The position numbers and the translations under genes were made by a program. This document shows positions 34,799-47,299 of a stretch of 64,000 bases of DNA, in pieces. A model generated the notes under the pieces. It ran no database searches. It was not told where the DNA came from and worked only from the letters and a program-made list of their open reading frames with translations. Location: contig NC_090447.1 in NCBI RefSeq assembly GCF_031143425.1, forward strand, positions 844,631,760 to 844,695,759. Direction: 5' to 3'. The DNA comes from Pleurodeles waltl. Taxonomy: Eukaryota; Chordata; Amphibia; Caudata; Salamandridae. How positions within the stretch are numbered: position 1 is the first letter of the stretch; each line of letters begins with the position of its first letter.

Positions 34799-35670
34799 GG
34801 ATTCCATGGATGCAAAGAACAGAGGCAGGGAAATGGCTACTTTGACGAAGGAGGAACCCGCCATACGAGGATGCCAAGCGTTCTGAGAATGTAACAGGAG
34901 GAGTATGAGGATTCCAGCACAGGTGAGTACAGGGGGAGAGAAACTGATAATGAGTAGTCGTCATGGTGCAGCGAGTAGCATTAAAGGCTACACGCTCCAC
35001 CTCAAAAGGGCCTCCCGTGTAATGTGTGCAGTGCCCAACAACCTCCTAGTACTTTAGTATTTTATTCTTCACTAGGTTTTGGCCCAACCAACCCCCAAAA
35101 TTTTAAAATGCCTTTTTGACATGCGCCTCATTTCTCTGGACAAGTGATTTATATTTCATGGCTACCATAACGGATTCATGTCTGTTCAAATTTTTCCCTT
35201 TTGACATTCGTCAACTACAGTGAGACATGTGCGGGTAAAAAATATAGACCTGTGACTTGTAATCAGACACTTCAAATTCCAATGGCCCTAGGGGATGAGT
35301 AATGTATTGCTTCTGTGCCACTCTAATTTTAAACAGGTGTTTTCACAGAACACTGTTTACAATGTGTCTTTTTTTCTTTCTTGATATAGCTACTCCTGGT
35401 GGACCATCTACATGCCAAGAGATAGCAGCTGGACTGTGGTGCCAGAGGCTGGAGGCCATCCGTTCAGAGTACCAGCTGCTTTCAGCTTTGCCGGAGGAAG
35501 AGGATGAGGCAGGTGCCTTGCCTGCAGATCCCTGTTTCTCCAACCAGCCTCCCAGCGACAAGAACATTGGCAGCACCGTGGCCAGCTGGCAGCCGCAGTC
35601 CATGTCATACCATTGCTGCCCTCCCCCCGCTCAGTCTATATATTCTAGCACTGCATCCTACAACATCTAG
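34799..35670 (+). pseudogene. Exon-like remnants of an unrecognised gene
   Basis: Two candidate exons, 34799-34921 (after TTTGCAG, before GTGAGTAC) and 35390-35670 (after GATATAG, ending TAG), join in phase to read QEEYEDSSTATPGGPSTCQE. The second exon encodes an acidic segment LLSALPEEEDEAG and a Pro/Ser-rich end. The first exon has stops in every useful frame, for example TAA near 34892 in the joined frame. I call it a decayed gene, perhaps downstream of the exons at 31277-33018. Confidence 0.3.
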
Positions 35671-35936
35671 AGTGCCTGGACCACAGGATGGCACACATAT
35701 AGGGAACCCTCGACGATCTCTGTACCCATGTAAAGTTAGCCCTCTTTGAGCTCCTTTTTAATTTTTTTTTGGTGGGAGTGACATTTGTTGTGGGTATAGA
35801 GGGTGGGAAAGGGAGCTGGGACCGAGGTTTGACTTTGGACTAGTAGTTTTAACATTGTTTGGGGACGGGGTGAATTGTTTGAGGAAAGAGGTAGGCCTGT
35901 TGTGGGTGGAAAGGGTGGGTTTTATAATTGTCAAAA

Positions 35937-35942
35937 AATAAA
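35937..35942 (+). terminator. Polyadenylation signal
   Basis: AATAAA occurs about 270 bases past the TAG at 35670, in a G-rich then A/T-rich context. It fits the 3' end of the + strand gene remnant. Confidence 0.4.
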
Positions 35943-36266
35943 AGGGGATTCATTTATTTTACTTTATTTATGCCTCAAATCTTTATTTTGGTGTTTTACT
36001 TTGTACTGGTGTATTTTACTTTAGCCTGTTGTGATGCTCTACCTTGAACTAAGAGGAAACAATGCCAAAGAATGCAGCACTCTCGGTTTAATTACAGATT
36101 TTTTTTATGCACACCCAGATATCAAATAAAACCACACACAAATATAAACATGAGCGTTTAACTTGAATGCAGTAAAACACATGTAAATGCCAAAATACTC
36201 ACAGCAGTTAAACAATGACAGACAGAAAATCTGCAATACATCACAATGAATATATGCAGTGAATAC

Positions 36267-36290
36267 ATATATATATATATATATATATAT
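36267..36290. repeat. AT microsatellite
   Basis: A short (AT)n tract of about 24 bases. Confidence 0.85.
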
Positions 36291-36299
36291 GCTAGATAA

Positions 36300-38380
36300 T
36301 TAAGAATTAAAATGTATCACCATGGGGGTTGAATTCTTCATCCTTGCAACATCAAGCTGAGGAACCCTGGACGGCTGAGTCAGGAGGTCTTCCCAGCGTG
36401 GGACCCTGAACCATGAGTCCACGTTCAGACAAGCTCCTTCTGCCTCAGTGCCAAGTTTCCCATCCCTATATACCTTAATCAAACTCAAGAGGAAGATTCT
36501 GGCAATTGCCCCCTCCCTTCGGTTGTGAAATTCAAGCGTTGGCTGTACTCAGTCTGTATCGAAAACACACAAAGGAATGGGCCCTGCCCCAATGCACATT
36601 CCAGAGACAGGAGCTGTACATTTCCTTGATGAAAACATTCCCAGGCTGAGACTCTCTTATCAAGTCTACTTTCCACATCCCCCATGTTATGTTCCTGTGC
36701 TTTGCAACCCTGGCACAAACACGTTCTATGAGGAAAACAAGCTCAGGGTGGAAAAACCCTGCAACATCAATGTGATGGCCCCTGAAACTAAGCACAAAAT
36801 GGAGTCAGTGGTCAAGATGGACTCGTGGTCAAATGCAGATAGCATCACACCTGTGGATTCCCTTTGCTTAATTAAGCGTATGCCAGTTAGTTATACCCTT
36901 GTCCCACTACCCTTTGTAACTATATTGACCCCTAGGGGGTGATTGTCATTGCCTATATTGCCTATAGCAACCTACATACACACAAGCAATGTCTTAAGTA
37001 GAAGTTAGTTACTAAGTAAACTATTTCACTTCACTCCATAGTTCTCTTATCTGAATAGATGAACCAGCTGCTACCTCTCTCAGTATTCTTACTGCAGGGT
37101 TTTAGAAGGTGCCATCTTATGGTGGTGGTAGTAGTAGCAGGCTGGAATGCTAACAGGGAAGATATCACAAGCGAGGTTCCACTCCCACCTTGGTGAGTTC
37201 TAACTGTAGGAATAATCCATCACAGCCAACTAGATATATATAGAACAGAGCTAGTGGGCTATATTTTTTATATAATAACTTTAGAAAGACAGAGTCTAGA
37301 CTATCACCATGACACAACAAAGAATACCAGATATGATAACAAAAAGCAGAAATATAAAGTTTTTTTGAACAATGGGGAGCTAGTATTTAATTCAAACTAA
37401 AGTCATGAAAGCCTCACATCAGGAAAAGTGGACTCAGAGCCAGGAGTGGAGTGGACAAGGTTATGGGTTTACCCAACAGAACAAAAGTCCTGAATGATGA
37501 TGTTGACAAATTATACGTAGGTGGGTAAATGGGGCCAGTGTGGGCTATTGCTCAGGTAATAGAGGATCCCACAGTGAGTTGGTGTTGCTTTCACCACATC
37601 CACCCCTCCTAGTTTGCTATCCATTTGTGATGTAAAATTAAGTCACACCTCAATAAATCACACAGAGGGAAGAAGGCTAAGGGTTAGATGAATGCATGGG
37701 AAAGGGGATTTGGGGAAAGGTACACAATGACGATATTTATCCGGGAACTCAGCAGCACACCATCATCAATCTGTTGTGGAAGGAAATGAAGGAAAGAGCA
37801 TCACATAGTTCAGTTAAACGCATTGCAAACAGTCCTTCATCCCCAGAGACCCAAGACAGTATATACCTAAATGTTCTGACATTTAGGTTTGAAAAATAGA
37901 AATCATGAAGGGGCGAAGTGAACCCACACAGTTCTAAAACTTATGCTGGCTTAAAGAAAGATGATTATGTATTGCCAAAGTGGGTGGTGCATCTCCATCT
38001 GCCACTCTTGGGTGCTTGGCTGAACCTGTCTGATCGGTAAGCAGGAGTGTTGCGCTTTCACCTTTCGATCATGCAGGAGAGGAGAAGGCCTGCGGATTGA
38101 AAAACAGAAACTGTGCTGTAGGGTCACGGAGAAGGATAGAAGAAAGGTGATCTTCAGGAGGAGCCAGGAGTAAACCAAGAAGACTCAGAAGCAGGGCAAA
38201 AGGAGTTATTTGTTTGAGACAGCCATGCAGCACACACACTCAGCGGCATTTCCCAAATCAACACACCTCTCTCCAGTCCACAGAGCTGAGTACTAAGACT
38301 CAGAGTCATCATCATCATGGTTTCCCTTTGAAGTTGATAACTTCCTTCTTATGGCTGTTGATGTAGTCCCGACCTTCCAT
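36300..38380. other. Unclassified, probably repeat-derived
   Basis: The stretch 36300-36960 has moderately long open frames on both strands without family features and reads like a dispersed repeat. The rest, to 38380, shows no gene, RNA or clear inverted repeats. Confidence 0.25.
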
Positions 38381-38385
38381 CCTCT

Positions 38386-38790
38386 TCCTGACTCCAAGTA
38401 ACTCCGTCCAAGTCCTGACCCATACAAGGTAGACCTGTAGTTCACTGCTGTCAAAGAACAAGTAGAGAAACAGAACTGGAGTGTTTTTTGTGTGTAGTAG
38501 ATTTATATTTGTTAACTAAAGAGACTGATCTGGTCTCCGACAAACCAGAAAAAAGGAGTGGACCCTACATATAAACTTCCTCCTACTCCTGACTCCGAGA
38601 AACTCTGTCTCAGTCCCACCTACACAAGATAGACCTGTAGTGCACTGCTGTCAAAGAACAAGTAGAGAAACAAAACTGAAGTATTTTGTTGTGTAGTAGG
38701 TTTATGTTTGTTAACTAAAGTGACTGGTCTGGTCTCCAAAGAACCAGAAAAAAAGAGTGGACATTGCACGTAAAATTCACTAAGTTTTAA
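38386..38790. repeat. Two-copy direct repeat, period 200
   Basis: AGACCTGTAGTTCACTGCTG at 38431 recurs as AGACCTGTAGTGCACTGCTG at 38631. Flanking words match at the same 200-base offset (TCCTGACTCC, GTAGAGAAACA, AACCAGAAAAAA). The two copies have diverged by several percent. Confidence 0.75.
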
Positions 38791-39627
38791 AGGGCCAATC
38801 ACCTTAAAAAAACAATTGATCACCAATCTGGCCCCAAACATTGCAAATCATCAAAATCAAGTTTACTAATTATTTGAACATCCGCCCTCACTGTCTGATA
38901 CTACATAAATCATCAATCATCACTCACAATCACTCAATCAGATATCTTCACTCATTGGGGCAATAGTTAGAAGTTACTTCTGCCAATACAAGGATGGTGG
39001 TAGGTTCACAATTGTATCTCCTCCTACGCTTTGAATCAAGCATCACATTGGCATTTGGCATCATTGGCACTGGCAGTCTTCTAAATCAATGATCTTCTGT
39101 GGCAGCCCTGCAAGGTAAAAAAGGATAGGCATGTGTGGGAGGCAGGTATTGTCTCCAATGTCCTGAAGGGACTGTGGAGGCTACTTCACTGTACTCTGGT
39201 CCAGTTCCAATTCGGCAGCACATGTGACTAAAAAATGGTGGGCCAGCATGAATCAGACACAAATATAATGTTCCAATAGCTTCACATTTTTTGGGGGGGC
39301 AAAAAAAGAAGTTTGACAATAAATAATCAAAAAGTACTACAGTGGCATTCTCAGTCAGGGAAGTAGAGTTTGTCCTCGAACTCAGGTGGTTCACCCAGAA
39401 GTTGGTCTGACTAATCATCCTCCTCCTCCTGTGCTGTTTCAGGAATTGTGTAACCATGTGGTATGGCAAGTCTCCAGCTTGCTGTTAAATTTGTCCAAGA
39501 TGTTTGCAGCTGTATAGATTTTTCCACTGTGAATATGGCTACTGTTGCATACCACCAAACACCCCTAAAAGTATCCTCAGCCCTGAGACTTGTAGATATC
39601 TGTTGCCTAACCCCCGCAAAAAAAGAT
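38791..39627. other. Non-coding flank of Harbinger insertion
   Basis: I see no supported feature. The 127-codon - strand frame at 39469-39086 has no recognisable domain. Confidence 0.25.
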
Positions 39628-40429
39628 CTAGGCCCTCATTACAAAATTGGTGGTCGTTTATAAAGCGGCGGTAATACGGCCAACAAGCCAGCAGTAAAAA
39701 AAAATGAATTATGACCACGGCGGAAACCGCTCAGACAGACAGCCACTTTAACACACCGACCGCCACTGAGGTAGCAACAATCACCACGGTAACCGCCAAC
39801 AGCTAGGCGGAAGACAATGTACTGCTCACTGTATTATGACAGGCCTATCCGCCACCTTTTCTGGGGCGATACCAATGACATCAAAAGCACGGCGGAAACA
39901 GAACACAGAAGTCAAATAACTCACCTCTGGAGACTCAGGGAACAACCACGACGCCATGAAGCCGGAGTTGCACATTTTCCCGATGCTCGTCTACTTTTTC
40001 CTGCATTATGAGCTGCAACGCAGGCGAAGACGACCACGGTGAGTACTGCTGCCTAGCACAGAAGGGAGGGGGGAGGAAAAAGAGAGTGACACACACACAC
40101 AATACGCAACACTCCCACCCCCAACACCATACACACAATTAGATGTGCAAACATTACATATCCACCCCGTACCCCTCAGGAATAATGCAAGGACAAAATC
40201 ATTGGAAGAAAGTGAGTGTAATATGATAAAATAACATGAATAAGTGCATCAAAATACAAATGTATATACATATTTACAAATGGAGGGACACTGCCCAGTC
40301 CTCAATGTCCTGAGAGAACACTGCAGGGACATCAGGTCGAAAATACACAGGCACCTCAGGGGGACAGGGAACAGGGGGGCACCTCAGCCGGAAGATGGTA
40401 CAACGCCACTAGTCCTGGAGGGGGCTACA

Positions 40430-40880
40430 TGCCCTGTGCAATGTCCTGGAGAATGCAAGGCTACAGTCTCTCTAGTGGGTGGTTTGCCCACTGCTTGGTC
40501 CTGGGGAGTGTAAGGCCACAGTCTCTCAAGTGGATAGTTTGCCCACTGCTTGGTCCTGGGGAGTGCAAGGCCACAGTCTCTCAAGTGGGTGGTTTGCCCA
40601 CATGCTATGAAGGGGGCAACATGCCTTGTGCTTGGTCCCGGGTAGTGCAAGGCTATAGTCTCTCAAGTGGGTGGTTTGCCCACTGCTTGGTCCCGGGGAG
40701 TGCAAGGCCACAGTCTCTCTAGTGGATGACTTCTTCCACTGGTTCTGAAAGGGGCATTGTGCCCAGTGTGCTTCATCCTGGTAAGGATGCGGTGAGTGGA
40801 TGGCTTCTTCCACTGGTTCTGGAGGGGGCATTGTGCCCTGTGATGCAGATCTTGGGGAGTGCAAGGTCACAGTCGCTCAC
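40430..40880. repeat. Minisatellite near left end of Harbinger
   Basis: A unit of about 58 bases (GGTCCTGGGGAGTGCAAGGC, CACAGTCTCTCAAGTGG, TTTGCCCACTGCT) repeats about five times to 40740. Then come two diverged copies of a TTCTTCCACTGGTTCTG block. Open frames on both strands follow the repeat. Confidence 0.7.
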
Positions 40881-40942
40881 CTGGGTGTCACACCTACAGG
40901 ATTTGTAGGGTCCAGGATGCACTACAGCCCATGGAGGCAGGA

Positions 40943-43707
40943 CTACACACTGCCCGCTAGCGATGACGGCTGCTCAGTGGTGGCAGTGGCGGGGCTGGTG
41001 TCGGGGCTGGCAGTGGTGGGGGTTGGCTCCAGCCCTTCCCCTGCAGCCTCGGAAGGCTGCTCACTGGGGCTGCTGCTGCTAGTAGTGGTGCTGGTGGTGG
41101 TACTGGTAGCGGAGCTGGTAGTGGTGGGGTTAGACTCCAGCCCTTCCCCTGCAGCCTTGGACAGCTGAACCACCATGGTTGGTGGTGGGGTCTCCGAATG
41201 AGTTCCAGCTCCAGGCCTCCTGTCTTTCCTACCTGCAGGTGCGGCCCCCTTGCCCTTCCCTTTCTCAGCTGGTGGTGCCTCCTTGCCCTTCCCTTTCGCA
41301 GCTGGTGGTGCCTCCTTGCCCTTCCCTTTTGCAGCGGGTGGTGCCTCCTTGCCCTTCCCTTTTGCAGCGGGTGGTGCCTCCTTGCCCTTCCCTTTCGCAG
41401 CTGATGGTGCCTCCTTGCCCTTCCTTGATGCTCCTGGTGCAGGCACACTTTCAGTGCTGCTGGCTGGTTCCCGGGATCCTTTCCCACCTGCAGTAGTTGT
41501 CGACACTACTGTGGCCGTGGACTGGGTGGGTGAGGTGCTCGCCTGGGTTCTGACCACCCTGGCCCAACGTGAAGGACGGGGAGGGAAGAGGTCAGCGGTG
41601 GAGAGGAAAAGCTTCTTAGGGACATTGGGGCAGGAAGAGGTTGAAGGTTTGGGAGTGGAGGAAGAGGAAGTGGTTGCAGGAGGTGTCTGTCTGCTGTGTT
41701 TGGGTGCAGGTGCATGGGCTGGATGCTGTTGTGAGGTGGATGGCTGTTTAGTGCTTGCGTTTGTGTACTTTGGGAGGAGGGTGCACAGACACAGTGGGAG
41801 AGGAAACAGGGGGCGTGTGCATGGATGTGGGGGTGGTGACTGCCAGTGAGGGGTGTGTAGTGAGTGCTGGTGATGGAGGTAGTGGATGAGGATGTAGTGC
41901 ATGCAGGTGTTAGTGTACACGCTACTGGGAGGGAGGTGGACGACGAGAGGGGGGGACACAGTAGAGGCAGTGGATGTTGGTATGTCTGCATCTGGATGGT
42001 GTTTGTGTGAGTGTCTGTGGGGTGATGTATGGTGTTTGTGTTTGCCTGAACCACTCCTGTGTGGTGTCCTGTGTGCATGCTGGTCTGCCTGTGTGCTTGG
42101 GATAGGTTGAGAGGAATGGGATTGGGTTGAAGAAGTCGAAGGTGGGTGGCTAGAAACAGGGACAATGGCTGCCATCAGAGAGGAGGCCAGAGCCTGAACT
42201 GATCTCTGTTGGGCCGCCATGTCAGAGTGAATGCCCTCCAGGAATGCATTTGTTTGTTGCAAATGGCCTGCCAGCCACTGGATGGCATTCACAATGGTTG
42301 ACTGCCCAACAGAGATGGATTGCAGGAGGTCAATAGCCTCCTCACTCAGGGCAGCAGGGCTAACTAGGGCAGGGCCTGAGGTGCCTGGGGCGAAGGAGAT
42401 GCCCACCCTCCTGGGTTAGTGGGCACGGGATACTTGCTGAGGGGCTGCTGGGATGCCGGTGCTGGTACAGGGGTGGTGGATGTACCTGTAGTTGGGATGG
42501 CCACAGAGGTGTCCTCCACCACCAGGGAGCTTCCATCAGAGGGGGTATCACTGTCAGAACTGTCCCCTCCGGTCTCTGCCATGGTGCTCCCCTCGCCCTC
42601 CGTCCCACAGGTGCCCTCACCATCTGTGGATTCGGCCTCCTGGGCCATGTGGGATTCAGCTCCCTCCGTCGCCTGAGCCTCTGCTCCTCTGCCAGATGAT
42701 GCTAATGCACAGAAGGACAGGGTGACAAAACAAAAAGGGGGGGATGAGACAAAGGATACACTTGGTCAATGGTTGCAACAACACCACCGTTGGCGTACAC
42801 CACACACACACACACAGGGAACAGCCCTTCGTATTAGGCAATGCACTACCAGTCACAATGCCAGTCACCAGGCCATGGACAGTAACACCTAATGCCAATA
42901 ACAGCATACCTGAGACCCACAGACCTCTGCCCAGTAGTGGATGCCTACTAGCTTTGTTGGAGGTGGTTCACATCATACCCTGCCCAACATGGGACCTACC
43001 CTGAAATGTCCAGCCTGGCCTAGGAGAACCCATAGGCACACATCCCCCACCTGGAAACCACCCCACCACGCGCAAGTAGTATATTGGGAAACTGTACTCA
43101 CCCCCTTGTGGCTGCTGTGATGCCCTCAAGCCCCCATCCAGCCCTGGATAGGCCACTGCCAGTATGCGGGCCATCAGGGGCGTCAGGGTTTGATGGGCAC
43201 CCATTCCTTGTTGGGAGGCCATCCCCAGCTTGGCCTCTGCCGTCTTCCTTGCCCAGCATCTCAGGTCATCCCACCATTTGCGACAGTGGGTGCTCCGCCT
43301 AGGATAGACCCCCAGGGTCCGCACATCCTTGGTGATGGCACGCCATATACCCTTTTTCGGATGGGCGCTGACCTGCAAAAATATACACATAGCAAAAGGT
43401 ATCAGTCAGGCAGTCCGGCCTGTTACACTCATGTCCCACCATAGCCCTCCCATCCCCTTACACACAGACATTGCTCACCATACATGCAGCAAACAGCCCA
43501 GGGCCCTTCCATCAACCCACCCCCTACATGAGGACCTCACACACAGCATTCCATGCATTCATGCCTCATGCATCGTGCTCACAGTGCACTCACCTATTGG
43601 TCTGGAGGCCCATACAGCATTCGCTAGTGGGGTAGGACCCCATCCACCAGTCTCTCCAACTCCGCAGCGATGAAGGCAAGGGCCCTTTCCCCAGTCACAC
43701 GAGCCAT
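40943..43707 (-). pseudogene. Myb-like gene 1 of Harbinger (MYPOP-like), broken
   Basis: Exon 1 (43707-43594) begins MARVTGERALAF and has TAG codons near 43626 and at 43596-43594, each where a Gln codon would fit. Donor GTGAG follows. Exon 2 (43372-43102) carries the Myb/SANT-like core: GIWRAITKDVRTLGVY, RRSTHCRKWWDDLRCWARKT and LTPLMARILAVAYP. Donor GTGAGT follows. Exon 3 (42701-40943) encodes a Ser/Glu-rich start, a frameshift near 42406, a helical segment (LLQSISVGQSTIVNAIQWLA), then a very long His/Ser/Thr/Pro-rich tail with KGKEAPPAA repeats. Such proteins are expected to bind transposon ends and partner HARBI1. Resemblance to host MYPOP-like Myb proteins is from memory. Confidence 0.7.
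41240..41435 (-). repeat. 33-base coding tandem repeat in Myb-like gene 1
   Basis: About five in-frame copies encode an 11-residue unit close to KGKGKEAPPAA, making a highly basic tail segment. The DNA unit reads TGCCTCCTTGCCCTTCCC on the + strand. Confidence 0.8.
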
Positions 43708-44051
43708 GGTTGGTTCCAGACAGAGGTCACAGCAGCACTTGCAGTGTAGGTCCTCTCTTGTTGAAGGTCAGGTAGCAAGTGGGTGAACAGATAGAAAATG
43801 GCGGTCAAGTCCGCGGCAGTGCGTACCGTCATCGCCGGCAAAAATCTCCATTGGCCACTGTAACCCATAGGGCCCAATGGGATCCAATGAGGAGTTGCAT
43901 GGTGGTTTTTGACCGCCTCCCGCAACAGAGTACAACGTCAGCGGAATTACCTCTTTTTCTCCTGTCACTCCATACAGGAGAGGAGGACATCATTTCAGGG
44001 GTGGGGGCAGGCCTTGGCAACTAACTGCGTTACAGTACACCTAGGCACCAT
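43708..44051. promoter_or_regulatory. Divergent intergenic region between Myb-like gene 1 and transposase
   Basis: The 344 bases between the divergent start codons contain no other gene, but include GCGGTCAAG and TTGACCGCC motifs (43802, 43907) that are partly complementary. It is the natural place for a shared bidirectional promoter. That role is inferred from geometry only. Confidence 0.4.
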
Positions 44052-45287
44052 TTGGGCCTCTACAACAATATTGTGCTACAGTCACAACATGCAATGCAGT
44101 GTAGTGTTTGGAAATGTGGAATATTGACCAGCTACTACCGTTTGCCCCTTAGATTGCAACCGATTCGGATAAATAGGAGATGGAGACATCCCCCTGTGTA
44201 CAGGCCCCTGGTGGACTTGGCAACAATGGAGGACAGGCACATTATCCTCACCTATAGACCGGACAGGGCAACAATCACAGAGCTGTGTGCCCAGTTGGAA
44301 CCTGACCTGATATCTGCTATCCGTTAGCCCACTGGGATCCCCCCTCTTGTACAAGTCCTGTCTGTGCTCCATTTCCTGGCAAGTGGCTTCTTCCAAGTGA
44401 CAGTGGGCTTGGTAGCAGGAATGTCTCAGCCAATGTTCTCAATAGTGCTGACCAGAGTATTGACTGCCCTGATTAAACACATGAGCAGCTACATCGTTTT
44501 CCCCCAGGTGGAGGATTTGGCTACAGTGAAAGCTGATTTCTATGCTATGGGACATAGCCCCAACATTATTGGGGCGACTGATGGTACACATATTGCATTT
44601 GTAACCCCCCCTGGAGAAATGAACAGGTGTTCAGAAATCAAAAGAGCTTTCATCCATGACTGTGCAGATAGTGTGCCTGGCGGACCAGTACATCTCCCGT
44701 GTCAATTCAAAGTATCCTGGGTCTGTGCATGATGCCTTTATCCTAGGAATAGCAGCATCCCATATGTGATGGCTCAAGTCCAGAGGCACCGGGGTGTGGC
44801 TAATAGGGGAGCCCTGGTTCCCACACAGTAGGTGTTGGTGTATGGGTATGGTGTGGGCCATAAGGGTTAGTGTGTGTCTAACAGTTCTCCCTCAATATTT
44901 GCAGGTGACTCTGGTTACCCCAACCTCTCATGGCTATTGACCCCTGTGAGGAATCCCAGGACAAGGGCAGAGGAACGTTACAATGTGGCACCTGGGCGAA
45001 CACGAAGAATAATAGAAAGGACATTCGGCCTCCAGAAGGCCAGGTTTCGATGCCTCCATCTAACAGGTGGATTCCTGTACTACTCACACAAGAAGGTGTG
45101 CCAGATCATCGTGGCATGCTGCATGTTGCACAACCTTGCCTTATGTCACCAGGTGCCTTTTCTGCAGGAGGATGAGGCTGGAGATGGGGGTGTGGCAGCA
45201 GTGGACCCTGTGGACAGTGGATATGACGAGGCAGAGGATGAGGATGAGGACAACAGAAGTGCTATTATAAGACAGCACTTCCAATGA
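44052..45287 (+). pseudogene. HARBI1-like: HARBI1-type transposase, broken
   Basis: This DDE nuclease would cut and join Harbinger ends. Visible pieces are the N-terminal RPLVDLATMEDRHI, VLHFLASGFFQ, the first catalytic Asp in GATDGTHI (44580-44582), the second in SVHDAF (44731-44733) and the Glu in RRIIERTFGLQK (45015-45017). The last sits in the usual R-x-x-x-E...K arrangement. Lesions are TAG at 44325-44327, a frameshift near 44675, another near 44792, and loss of the intron donor (GG instead of GT at 44807-44808). The intron acceptor TTGCAG ends at 44904, and phase fits a split Gly codon before DSGYP. An acidic C-terminus ends at 45287. All catalytic residues survive but the reading frame does not. 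Confidence 0.85.
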
Positions 45288-45875
45288 CACACAGGTAAGA
45301 CACTGTAATTACACTTTACATTGACAGTTTTGTATTTGACATTGTCACTGGCAGGCTGATTTTCCAACTTCTATGGCCACTTACTATACCCTTTGGGATC
45401 TCTATTTTCAGATATTTGTGTCCCACTATCGCTCCTGGTGTGTTGACTGCAGCCAACTACAGGTCATTCCTATGTAAACAATACTGTACAGTTATATTGC
45501 AGTGTTTAAAGCTTGTTAAACGAATACATTGTTAAATGATTTGACATACTCCATACTTGTATTTATTCAAATTGTGTTTATTTAAGTGCTAATGATTAGA
45601 GGGGGATGTGCAATGAGCTGGGGTGATAATGGAGAAAATTCCAGGATAGAGTCCAGTCTATTTGTATCACAGGTGCATTGTCCAAGGGGGCATAGGAAGT
45701 GGAGCAATGGCAGTTCAAGGTGGACAGGGTGACAGAGTGGGACACAAGGGTGACATTCAGGAGAGTCTTGTTTCCTGGCGGGGGTCTTGACAATGTTCTC
45801 TGGCTTCTGCCTGGATCGCAGGAACCGTTTGCGGGGTGGTTCTCCTTCTGCAGGGGGTGGGGTGCTAGTGGCCTC

Positions 45876-47299
45876 TTATTCCTGTGGAGGGGCCTCTTGT
45901 CTACTAGTGATAGTGTTGGTGGAAGGCTGTTCATTGTTTTGGCTAGTGTCAGGGGCTCGGTGGTGTGCCACTGCCTCCCTCATGGTGTTGACCATGTCTG
46001 CCAGCATCACTGCAATGGTGACCAGTGTGGTGTGGATATCCATCAAGTCCTCCCTGATCCCCAGGTACTGTCCCTCCTGTAGCCGCTGGGTCTCCTGCAA
46101 CTTGTCCAGTATCTGGCCCATTGTCTTCTGGGAATGGTGGTATGCTCCCAGGATGTTGGTGAGTGTCTCCTGGAGAGTCGATTCCCTTGGCATGTCCTCC
46201 CCTGTCGCACATCAGTCCACCCAGCTTCCCTGTTGTCCTGTGCCTCTGTCCCCTGAACCGTGTGCCCACTGCCACTGACCCCAAGTCCCTGATCGTCATG
46301 TGTTTGTGTGGTGGCCTGGGATCCCTGTAGTGGTGGACACACTGCTGATTGACGTGTCCTGGTGACAGAGGTATGTGCCCGCTGGGTGGGTACTGTGGTG
46401 GTGTTTCTTGAGGGGGGAGGCTCTGTGGTGGTATGGGACTGTGCCTGGGCTACTGACTGTCGTAAGGTTGGTCATCCAGATCCTGGTGTCCAGAGCTGCT
46501 GTCATCACTGTGGGCCTTTCTGGGGGTGGACTGGAAGTTGCTGGCACCTCCTCTCCGGTGACGTTGGGTGGGGGACCTAAGGGGATGTAAATGCAGTGTT
46601 ATTGTTTCTGTGTGTATCATCTTGTGCATGGGTGTGTTGCCCTGAATGGTTGTTATTGCTCTGGCAGCTTTATCTTGTGTGAGTAGTGATTTTGCGGGCT
46701 AGGTGATTCTCTCTAATGTGCATGCTTTAGTGATGGATGTCCATGCAGGTCTGTGATGGGGGTCTGTGCATTGGTGTAACATGCAGGGCTTGGTATTGGG
46801 AGGGGTGGGTTGTGATGGTGGGGTGTGTGGGAGGTGGTGGAGTGATGGGAGTAAGGATAAGGGTAGGGGTGTGTGATGGCATGAAGGTAGGGGAGTGATA
46901 GTAATAGAGATTTGACTTTCCAGAGTCCAGTCCTCCTCCTACTCTTGCCAGGCCCTCAGGATGCATGATTGCCAAGACTTGCTCCTCCCATGTTGTTAGT
47001 TGTGGGGGAGGAGATGGGGGTCCACAGCCAGTCCTTTCTACAGTTATTTGGTGTCCTGCTGATGTGGAACACATCTTCCCCTGTAGGTCGTTCCATCTCT
47101 TCCTGATGTCATCCCTTGTTCTGGGGTGCTGTCCCACGGCGTTGACCCTGTCCACGATTCTCCACTATAGCTCCATCTTCCTTGCAATGGACGTCTGCTG
47201 CACCTGTGATCCGAATAGCTGTGGCTCTTCCCGGATGATTTCCTCCACCATGACACTTAGCTCCTCCTCAGAGAACCTGGGGTGTTGTTGCGGTGCCAT
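45876..47299 (-). pseudogene. Myb-like gene 2 of Harbinger (TSNARE1-like class), broken
   Basis: Exon 1 starts at 47299 (MAPQQHPRFSEEELSVMVEE), continues through a Myb/SANT-like domain and is interrupted by TAG at 47167-47165. It resumes in the same frame with WRIVDRVNAVGQ and DIRKRWNDLQGKM. A second exon after an acceptor (CCCTTAG) starts at 46576 and contains frameshifts. From 46193 it shows a long helical segment (LQETLTNILGAYHHSQKTMG, LADMVNTMREAVAHH) suited to a coiled coil, ending at 45876. The layout (N-terminal Myb, C-terminal helix) matches the gene at 8416-4923. No good GT donor is visible after exon 1 near 46920. The TSNARE1-like label is family knowledge, not a search result. Confidence 0.65.

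Noticed and set aside
40430..40740. CRISPR-like array because of regular repeats
   Set aside because: The repeats are degenerate and contiguous, without unique spacers, in a eukaryotic transposon. They are a minisatellite.
40429..40870. Several 90-115 codon frames on both strands near the left Harbinger end
   Set aside because: They reflect the roughly 58-base minisatellite, whose frames are interchangeable.
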